Assembly (NCBI GenBank): GCA_036558305.1
Contig: DATBFX010000212.1
Coordinates: 1-9,450, forward strand
Source of the DNA: DATBFX01 sp036558305
GTDB lineage: Bacteria > Chloroflexota > Chloroflexia > Thermomicrobiales > UBA6265
Length of the DNA stretch: 9,450 nt
Direction of reading: 5' to 3'
This document shows, in pieces, positions 1-5,008 of the stretch. The translations under genes and the position numbers were made by a program. Each line of letters opens with the position of its first letter. Within the stretch, counting starts at the first letter, position 1. The notes under the pieces are model-generated. The model ran no database searches. It saw only the letters and a list, made by a program, of their open reading frames with translations, and was not told the origin of the DNA.

Positions 1-815
1 TGCTGGCGGGCGGGCAGGTCGCGCCCGCCGCCGGTCAGCATGGGCAATCGTTGCTCCATGGCCGCCAACAGCGCCGCCGGCGGCAGGTGGCGGACCCGCG
101 CCGCGGCCAGCTCGATGGCGAGCGGCAGGCCGTCGACCCGGCGGCAGATCGCGGCGACGGCGGCCACGTCCGCCGCGGTCAGGTGGAAATCGTGCCGCGC
201 CGCCCGTGCCCGCGCGACGAAGAGGCGCACCGCCTCGTCCTCGGTCGAACCCGCGGGCGCGAGACCCAGCGGCGGTACGGCGACGGCGTGCTCGCCCGAG
301 AGGCGCAACACGGCACGGCTCGTCGCCAGGACCGCGAGGTCGGGACAGGCGGTCAGGAGCGCGGCGATCGATGGCCCCGCCGCGAGGACGTGCTCGAAGT
401 TGTCGAGCACCAGCAGCGCCCGTCGCTGGCGCAAGAAGTCGCGGACGGCGTCCTCCGCGCTCCGGTCGGCGGTCTCGCGCAGTCCGAGGCCGTTGGCGAC
501 GGCGGAGGCGACGAGGACGGGATCGCGGACCGGGGCGAGCTCCACGAACCAGATACCGTCGGGGAACCCTGACGCCGCGTCTTCGGCGACGCGGATCGCC
601 AGCCGGGTCTTGCCGACGCCGCCCGGACCGGTCAGCGTGACCAGCCGGACGCCTGGGCGACGGAGCAGATCGACGACGGCCGCGACCTCGCGCTCCCGGC
701 CGACGAAGCTGGTGAGCGGCACAGGGATGCGCGCTTCGGCTCGCTCCCAATTCGGCAGGGGAATCAGCGGCCTCGGTTGGGTGCCGCTGCGGTCGGAGGA
801 CGTCGGGTCGGCCAT
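1..815 (-). CDS. NB-ARC ATPase transcriptional regulator (LuxR-type family), N-terminal part, cut by left edge
   Basis: Reading the minus strand from ATG at 815 gives 271 open residues to the window edge, so the C-terminal half lies outside. A short variable leader leads into PVPLTSFVGRERE (about 31-43), the usual entry to the ATPase domain of this family. Walker A is GPGGVGKT at 63-70, Walker B is LLVLDNFEH at about 134-142, an ATSR sensor-like motif is at 164-167, and GLPLAIELAAAR is at 229-240. The homologous protein at 5009-7426 aligns through all of these, which makes a TPR region and C-terminal LuxR helix-turn-helix likely beyond the edge; that end is inferred, not seen. AGGA (complement of 822-825) sits 6 nt before ATG and supports the start. 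Such proteins are thought to act as ATP-dependent, signal-responsive cytoplasmic activators; the ligand is unknown. Confidence 0.9.
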   Translation of the reverse strand, partial: MADPTSSDRSGTQPRPLIPLPNWERAEARIPVPLTSFVGREREVAAVVDLLRRPGVRLVTLTGPGGVGKTRLAIRVAEDAASGFPDGIWFVELAPVRDPVLVASAVANGLGLRETADRSAEDAVRDFLRQRRALLVLDNFEHVLAAGPSIAALLTACPDLAVLATSRAVLRLSGEHAVAVPPLGLAPAGSTEDEAVRLFVARARAARHDFHLTAADVAAVAAICRRVDGLPLAIELAAARVRHLPPAALLAAMEQRLPMLTGGGRDLPARQ

Positions 816-851
816 GACGCATCCTGACACGGCGGTGCTGCGCGTGCGTGC

Positions 852-880
852 ATAATGCGAAGCACCCACCTTGACGTCAA
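852..880 (-). promoter_or_regulatory. sigma70-type promoter of the left regulator
   Basis: On the minus strand TTGACG (875-880) is separated by exactly 17 nt from CATTAT (852-857). The predicted transcription start is near 845, giving a leader of about 30 nt that contains the AGGA ribosome site. The -35 box lies within a perfect 10-bp palindrome, TTGACGTCAA (871-880), so a dimeric regulator could overlap it. The same spacing and near-identical boxes precede the paralogous regulator at 5009. Confidence 0.6.
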
Positions 881-1029
881 CCCGCGCCGACCGCCCATCG
901 CAATTGCGGCTCTTGGCCCGAATCGAGCCCGTGCTGCGGTTCGAGCGGCTGCCCGCGATCACCGGCAGCGGCCTCCTGGCACCGGCGCTGCGGCAGCGGC
1001 GGCTGGTGTTCGTGAGGGTGCGACGGTAA
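856..1029 (+). other. possible decayed or very short reading frame in the intergenic region
   Basis: Between stop codons at 853-855 (TAA) and 1027-1029 (TAA) the plus strand has an open frame whose later part reads QLRLLARIEPVLRFERLP and on to about residue 57. Third codon positions are mostly G or C, as in the real genes here. There is no ATG and no convincing ribosome site; TTG at 871 is the only candidate start. It could be the remnant 3' end of a lost gene or chance in GC-rich DNA. I recognise no family. Confidence 0.15.
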
Positions 1030-1047
1030 GGCACCGGCTCTTTCTTA

Positions 1048-1078
1048 TCCGCTCCCGAATCGCCGATCCGGGAGCGGA
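1048..1078 (-). terminator. GC-rich hairpin after the DinB-like gene
   Basis: TCCGCTCCCG (1048-1057) and CGGGAGCGGA (1069-1078) are perfect reverse complements with an 11-nt loop. The hairpin begins 16 nt past the TGA stop of the DinB-like gene. No T-run follows on the minus strand (TAAGAAAG follows instead), so it would be an atypical U-less terminator or a 3'-end stabilising hairpin. Confidence 0.5.
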
Positions 1079-1094
1079 CACGTCCGACGACGCC

Positions 1095-1937
1095 TCAAAC
1101 TTCGGGCGCTCCCGGCGCCAGCGCACCGGTGACGCGCACTTCTTCCTCCGCGGCCAGGACCTGATCCATCGCATCCCCGAGCGTGAACTCGAGTCCGGCA
1201 TTCCCGTAAAACGATGTGTTCGGCGGCGGCGGTACGGCGTGGAGATGCGCGAGGCGACCGCGCAGGTGGCGATGCGCCTCGCGGTAGCGTGCTTCGGGGT
1301 CCTCGGGGAGCGCCTCGTCCAGCCAGGCCGCGTAGCCGTACCAGCGGGCTACGTGATGCAGCGCGCGGTGCAACGTCCAGCCCTCCGGCGGCTGCCATTG
1401 CAACTGGGCCGGGGTGAGACCCGCCGCCCGGTGGATCAGCAGCGCGACCGCCCGATCGATGCGCCAGAGCCAGGCCGCCAACTCGTCCTCGGTGAGCGGG
1501 AAGGTGTCCTCGGCGAACGTCACCGCCGCCGGCGCCCAGCCATCGCTCGGTACCGGCACGAGACCGCGCTCGTGCCAGTCCGTCCACTGATCGACCTGAT
1601 CGAAGTGGTCGAGCGTATGGTCGAGCACCCGCCGCAGGATCTTCCGTGGTGTCATCGGGTAGACGTAGCCGTCGCGTGCGCCGATGGGGACGATCCGCGC
1701 CGGGTCGTGCCGCGTGAGGTGTTCCAGGTAGGGGCGCGTCTTCGCGTAGCCGGCGCGCAAGTGCGCGACGGGATCGACCGGCATCGGGTCGAGATTGAGC
1801 GCGAAGAATGCTTCGAGGTCGGCGAGACCGATCAGCGCCTCGGGCGCTACCTTCCCGGCGTGGACATCGGAAAGCGTGCGCTCGTGCGACGCGTCCAGCC
1901 GCGCCGGCCAATCCAGATCAACGGATGTCTGTGCCAC
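1095..1937 (-). CDS. DinB-like four-helix-bundle protein
   Basis: This encodes 280 residues from the preferred GTG at 1937. A longer frame opens at ATG 1991, but that start lacks a ribosome site, whereas AAAGGGG lies about 9 nt before the GTG. Two regions look like DinB helical-bundle cores. One is MTPRKILRRVLDHTLDHFDQ (about 95-114) with a His-x3-His pair at 107 and 111. The other is GWTLHRALHHVARWYGYAAW (186-205), close to the 'gWt..e.l.H' signature of the DinB/YfiT/maleylpyruvate-isomerase superfamily. These are usually metal-binding, sometimes thiol-transferring, cytosolic proteins of about 150-200 residues; this one is longer and may hold two half-bundles. It has no signal peptide or membrane span. 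The substrate cannot be named. It appears monocistronic, with a GC hairpin after its stop. Confidence 0.75.
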   Translation of the reverse strand: MAQTSVDLDWPARLDASHERTLSDVHAGKVAPEALIGLADLEAFFALNLDPMPVDPVAHLRAGYAKTRPYLEHLTRHDPARIVPIGARDGYVYPMTPRKILRRVLDHTLDHFDQVDQWTDWHERGLVPVPSDGWAPAAVTFAEDTFPLTEDELAAWLWRIDRAVALLIHRAAGLTPAQLQWQPPEGWTLHRALHHVARWYGYAAWLDEALPEDPEARYREAHRHLRGRLAHLHAVPPPPNTSFYGNAGLEFTLGDAMDQVLAAEEEVRVTGALAPGAPEV

Positions 1938-2056
1938 TTGTCTGCCCCTTTCTCCGGCGGCAGTGCCGGCATGTGCCCCTGAGGGTACCATCGAAAGCGG
2001 TCAAGGCGGCGGTTGGCCGAGGTGATCGTCGGGCTCGCGGCACGTTCGGGCGCTCT

Positions 2057-2086
2057 TTGTTGGCCGAAGGTGGTGCGGTCTAGACT
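2057..2086 (+). promoter_or_regulatory. weak candidate promoter of the Cys-rich secreted protein gene
   Basis: TTGTTG (2057-2062), 18 nt, then TAGACT (2081-2086) is the best sigma70-like pair in the 185-bp gap between the divergent genes. It would start transcription near 2093, about 30 nt before the ATG. Match quality is moderate, so this is tentative. Confidence 0.3.
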
Positions 2087-2109
2087 GGCAGCGTTGGTTG
2101 ACGTCAGAT

Positions 2110-2116
2110 AGGAGGG
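2110..2116 (+). promoter_or_regulatory. strong ribosome binding site
   Basis: AGGAGGG is a near-perfect Shine-Dalgarno sequence 6 nt before ATG 2123. It is one of the strongest in the window, fixes the start of the Cys-rich protein, and suggests efficient translation. Confidence 0.85.
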
Positions 2117-2122
2117 TTGTAG

Positions 2123-3271
2123 ATGGACGGTGATCGGTTCGATGCGATGTCGCGGTCGTTTGCCGAACGGGCATCGCGACGGGGTGCTTTGCGGCGCCTC
2201 GGTGGAAGCGGTCTGGGTGCGGCGCGGTTGGGTGTGGCCGGTGTGCGGGCGACCGCGGCTCAGGACGACGAAGAGAAAACCTGCGAGTTGGTCCTCGTCG
2301 CCACGGTCGCCGTCGGTCCGACCAAGGACGACGTCTACGAGGGCAAGCTGACGATGGCGATCGGTGCCGACGGCGCCATCGACGACGGTTCGTTCGCGAC
2401 GGAGGACGGCAAGGAATACGACCTCGTCGGCCAGGCCACGGGCCGGGCGCTCAACCTCCGGATCACCACCGGCAACGGTCGGTACCTCTCGCTGACCGGT
2501 ACCGGCCAGCAGGACATCATCCTCTGCCGGGCCAGTATCGACGGCACCTTCGGCGGTCCGCGCACCGGTGACCTCGGCACCTGGTACGCCGCCAAGCAGA
2601 AACGCCAGAGCGACACCACGCCGACCGCCGCAACCGGCGGCAACGCGAGCGGCGGCAACGCGAGCGGCGGCAACGGCACCGGAGGGAACAACACCAGCGG
2701 TGACAACACGGAACCGACGGTCACGCCGACGCCGTGCGATTCGTCCGGGATCGACTGCGGGTCGACCTTCGTCCTCGACCCCGCCACCTGCCAGTGCGTC
2801 TGCCCGCAGCCGTATACCAAATGCGGCGATTCCTCCTGCTGCTTCGGCGGTTCGGTCTGCAACGACGACGGTTCCTGCAACTGCCCCGAGGGCATGGAAC
2901 CCTGCCAGGAGGTCTGCACCCAATCCTGCCCCTCCGGCCAATACCTCGATCCCGATTCCTGCCAGTGCGGTTCCCAATCGTCCTGCGGTCAGGGCGAGAC
3001 CCTCTGCAACGGGAAGTGCGTCTCGATCGCCTGCTCCGAGAATCAACTCTTCGACAACGCGAGTTGCCAGTGCGTCGACCGCTGCTCGCCGGGTCAAGGC
3101 TACTGCAACGGCAATTGCATCGACGTCGTCAACGACGCCGCCAACTGCGGCACCTGCGGCAACGCCTGCCCCACCGGTATGCCCTGCATCGCCGGCACCT
3201 GCGAATGTCCGGCCACCTACAACTACTGCCAAAGCCAGCAGAAGTGCCTCGCCGAAGGGGAGACCTGCTAA
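2123..3271 (+). CDS. secreted Cys-rich protein with Tat-like leader, CXCXC repeats and a Stig1-like module
   Basis: The protein has 382 residues. The N-terminus has SRRGAL (18-23), a Tat-like twin arginine, then a short Gly/Ala/Leu stretch and an ATA site near 43-45, so export is likely, although the hydrophobic core is weak and holds Arg35. Residues 52-158 form a compact, probably beta-rich domain of unknown type with Cys54 and Cys135. A GGNAS-like linker (172-191) and a Thr/Pro stretch (about 192-204) follow. Residues 205-382 hold 34 cysteines in 178 residues. C-x10-C-x-C recurs at 212-225, 269-282 and 304-317, each with [LF]D-x2-[TS]-C-Q-C. Residues 328-362 (CNGNC...NCGTCG...C) resemble Stig1-type modules of plants and many bacterial secreted proteins. 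An extracellular disulfide-rich role, such as adhesion or matrix, is inferred; no catalytic site is visible. The gene has its own strong ribosome site and a terminal hairpin, so it looks monocistronic. Confidence 0.9.
   Translation: MDGDRFDAMSRSFAERASRRGALRRLGGSGLGAARLGVAGVRATAAQDDEEKTCELVLVATVAVGPTKDDVYEGKLTMAIGADGAIDDGSFATEDGKEYDLVGQATGRALNLRITTGNGRYLSLTGTGQQDIILCRASIDGTFGGPRTGDLGTWYAAKQKRQSDTTPTAATGGNASGGNASGGNGTGGNNTSGDNTEPTVTPTPCDSSGIDCGSTFVLDPATCQCVCPQPYTKCGDSSCCFGGSVCNDDGSCNCPEGMEPCQEVCTQSCPSGQYLDPDSCQCGSQSSCGQGETLCNGKCVSIACSENQLFDNASCQCVDRCSPGQGYCNGNCIDVVNDAANCGTCGNACPTGMPCIAGTCECPATYNYCQSQQKCLAEGETC
2636..2695 (+). repeat. 15-bp tandem repeat encoding the GGNAS/GGNGT linker
   Basis: Four 15-bp units are present. 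Units 1 and 2 (2636-2650 and 2651-2665) are identical, unit 3 (2666-2680) differs in its last third, and unit 4 (2681-2695) is diverged. They encode GGNAS, GGNAS, GGNGT and GGNNT. The tract is in frame and could change length by slippage without breaking the gene. Confidence 0.9.
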
Positions 3272-3279
3272 CCGCGTAC

Positions 3280-3307
3280 GAGAGGGGGCCTGGAAGAGCC
3301 CCCTCTC
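3280..3307 (+). terminator. hairpin terminator of the Cys-rich protein gene
   Basis: GAGAGGGGGC (3280-3289) and GCCCCCTCTC (3298-3307) form a perfect 10-bp stem with an 8-nt loop, 8 nt after the TAA stop. Downstream is TACCACTTC rather than a T-run, so termination would rely on the GC stem or on Rho. It resembles the U-less hairpin at 1048-1078. Confidence 0.65.
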
Positions 3308-3362
3308 TACCACTTCATACTCGTTAGCAGTTCATCAGTCACCGCCACTCGGAGCGTGTTGC

Positions 3363-3406
3363 AAAAACCCTCGACCGGATTCGCGGTTGGCTAATCCACA
3401 TTCCGG
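3363..3406 (-). terminator. weak candidate terminator of the mannosyltransferase gene
   Basis: On the minus strand, competing short stems (CCGGA/TCCGG at 3402-3406 and 3375-3379, and GGATT/AATCC at 3393-3397 and 3377-3381) are followed by a TTTTT run (3363-3367). It lies about 120-160 nt past the TGA stop. The stems are only 5 bp, so support is weak. The rest of the 3308-3525 gap shows no gene; a 6-bp inverted repeat GCCGCG/CGCGGC with a 7-nt loop is at 3419-3437. Confidence 0.25.
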
Positions 3407-3525
3407 AGTTGCCCGCCAGCCGCGAGCCGGACGCGGCTTCACGAACACGCCTCGGGCGGTGCCGCGTCGGTGCAGGGCGGCCGAGTACCCCATGGGCAAA
3501 GCAAGGGCTGGCCCGGTCCGGCGCT

Positions 3526-4773
3526 TCACGCGACGAAGTACCCCTGGGCGAACAGCGCCAACAAACCGCAGAGTGACACCGTTGCCCCGATCAGCGTCGC
3601 CAGAAACAGCGACCGCCAGTGGAGGAGGCAAGCGAGCGCGACGTACAACGGATAGAGCACGATCAGGTAGCGCGCCGCCGACAGCAGCGGATCGTACGTC
3701 GCCGGGCCGAACAGCGGGAGTACGAACCCCGCAACCAGATAGAGGCTGTCGCGTAGACGAAGCCGCCACAGCGCGTACGGCAGCAGGACCAGGCAGCCGA
3801 AGACGGCGACAAACGAGAGGTCGTCCGAGAACGCGTCGATCGTGATCTGGAGACCGGCGCGGCAGGCATCGACCGCACCGGCGTCCAAACTCAGGGAGCA
3901 GGCATGCCGACCGGTCAGGTAGATGTGCTCGGTGCGGTCGAATGCGGTCAGCAGCGTGTCCCACGGTGTACCGCGGACGCGTGCCCAGCGATCTTCGATG
4001 TGGATCATCAGCAGCGGGTCATCCCAGAGCCGCTCGAGATGGGCGGCGAAGACGAGCGGCGCCGCAGCGGCGGCGGCAAGCTGGATCCCTTGCCGCCACC
4101 AACCCCTCGGATCCCGCCCGCGCTGCTGGAGGAGCATGATCCCCAACGGCAGGAGGACCAGGCCCCCGCTGGTGCGCGTCAGGGCCGCCAGGACCGCCGC
4201 CAGCGCCGCCCAGGTCCACCGACCGCGATGCGCGAGCACGATGGCACCGACGGTGAGCAGCAGGAAGACCGATTCGGTGTAGACCGCCGAGAAGAAGAAC
4301 GAGAGCGGCCAGAGGGCGGTCAGCCAGACGGTCCGCGTCGCGATCGCCTGCCCGTAGTCCGCCCGCGCGAGGGCGTAGAGCGCGACCAGGGCCGCGAGGA
4401 ACGCCGCGTTGGAGAGGACGACGCCAACCGCGTCGTACGACAGACCGGTCAGCCAATGCCCCAGGCGCAGCAGCAGGGGGTAGAGCGGCCAGAACGCCGC
4501 GGCCTGGCGCCGCGCGTACCCGTGCCGCGCAATGCGCACATACCAGCCGCCGTCCCAGACCGCGAGCGGCGCAACGAGGTAATGCGCGATGCCATCGAGT
4601 CGCGGCCGCTTCGAATCCCGGCCCGGCGTGACGGCCACGGTCGCCGCCGCGACGGCCAGCACCAGCACGAGGTGCACCGCCCACGCTACGACAGGCGGCG
4701 AATGCAGCGCCCCGCGCCACCCCTGACGGATCGGGCGGACAAAAGTCGGCGCCTGCGCCAAAGGTTGCAACAC
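3526..4773 (-). CDS. membrane mannosyltransferase-like protein, PIG-V/GPI-mannosyltransferase-2 type
   Basis: The 415-residue protein is dominated by hydrophobic segments (about 28-50, 115-137, 150-180, 186-215, 230-245, 320-337, 343-358, 366-384, 388-408), consistent with a multi-pass GT-C fold glycosyltransferase. Family hallmarks are WDGGWYVRIARHGY (73-86), where the acidic Asp lies in the first extracytoplasmic loop as expected for the catalytic residue, AFWPLYPLL (93-101), LSNAAF (120-125) and YTES (165-168). These match the PIG-V-like family, which in bacteria transfers a sugar from a lipid-linked donor; donor and acceptor are unknown here. The loop at 287-305 has Cys292 and Cys304, perhaps a disulfide. 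The start is GTG, supported by GGAGGG (complement of 4778-4783) just upstream. No other glycan gene is near, so it stands alone and points away from the divergent regulator. Confidence 0.85.
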   Translation of the reverse strand: MLQPLAQAPTFVRPIRQGWRGALHSPPVVAWAVHLVLVLAVAAATVAVTPGRDSKRPRLDGIAHYLVAPLAVWDGGWYVRIARHGYARRQAAAFWPLYPLLLRLGHWLTGLSYDAVGVVLSNAAFLAALVALYALARADYGQAIATRTVWLTALWPLSFFFSAVYTESVFLLLTVGAIVLAHRGRWTWAALAAVLAALTRTSGGLVLLPLGIMLLQQRGRDPRGWWRQGIQLAAAAAAPLVFAAHLERLWDDPLLMIHIEDRWARVRGTPWDTLLTAFDRTEHIYLTGRHACSLSLDAGAVDACRAGLQITIDAFSDDLSFVAVFGCLVLLPYALWRLRLRDSLYLVAGFVLPLFGPATYDPLLSAARYLIVLYPLYVALACLLHWRSLFLATLIGATVSLCGLLALFAQGYFVA

Positions 4774-4828
4774 GATGCCCTCCGCGCACGGCGCACGAGC
4801 AGTGGCCCCTCATCGTACCCCAGCCGGC

Positions 4829-4843
4829 GTCTGCACCGCAGAC
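4829..4843. promoter_or_regulatory. inverted repeat in the divergent intergenic region
   Basis: GTCTGC-ACC-GCAGAC is a perfect 6-bp dyad with a 3-nt centre, lying between the mannosyltransferase start and the regulator promoter. It has the size of a dimeric-regulator operator. On the minus strand TACGAT (complement of 4813-4818) just downstream could be a -10 box of the mannosyltransferase gene, though no good -35 accompanies it. Confidence 0.3.
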
Positions 4844-4944
4844 CCCTCAACAGCGTCCCCTGTTCGCGGGGAAGTTGCGGCGGTCCACGCTCGGCCGACT
4901 CAGGTCCATGGGCGCCTAGGGTTGGCCGGAACGAGGGCACACGG

Positions 4945-4973
4945 TTGACGCAGGCGACCTCTGGGTCCATGAT
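4945..4973 (+). promoter_or_regulatory. sigma70-type promoter of the full-length regulator
   Basis: TTGACG (4945-4950), 17 nt, CATGAT (4968-4973). The predicted start near 4980 leaves a 29-nt leader before ATG 5009, almost the same geometry as the promoter of the paralogous gene at 852-880. It also places the alternative GTG at 4976 upstream of the transcript start, which argues against that longer reading. Confidence 0.5.
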
Positions 4974-5008
4974 GGGTGCGCGCCACCAAGTCGTCGCAGG
5001 GCAAGTCG

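Noticed and set aside
855..1982. 375-residue plus-strand frame opposite the DinB-like gene
   Set aside because: It mirrors the DinB-like coding frame, is very Arg-rich and has no ribosome site. The minus strand has recognisable family motifs.
2098..2125. TTGACG before the Cys-rich gene read as a -35 box
   Set aside because: The only -10 at correct spacing would be TAGATG, overlapping the start codon. That conflicts with the strong ribosome site at 2110-2116, which must be transcribed.
1847..3313. 488-residue minus-strand open frame across the Cys-rich gene
   Set aside because: It lies antisense to a gene with a strong ribosome site and clear domain pattern. Its composition (Ala/Gly/Val-rich low complexity) is what the complement of GC-rich codons gives, and it overlaps the DinB-like gene as well.
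2568..3845. 425-residue plus-strand frame rich in Arg, Ala, Pro and Thr
   Set aside because: It is an out-of-frame reading of the Cys-rich gene that then runs through the hairpin and into the opposite-strand mannosyltransferase. No domain is visible.
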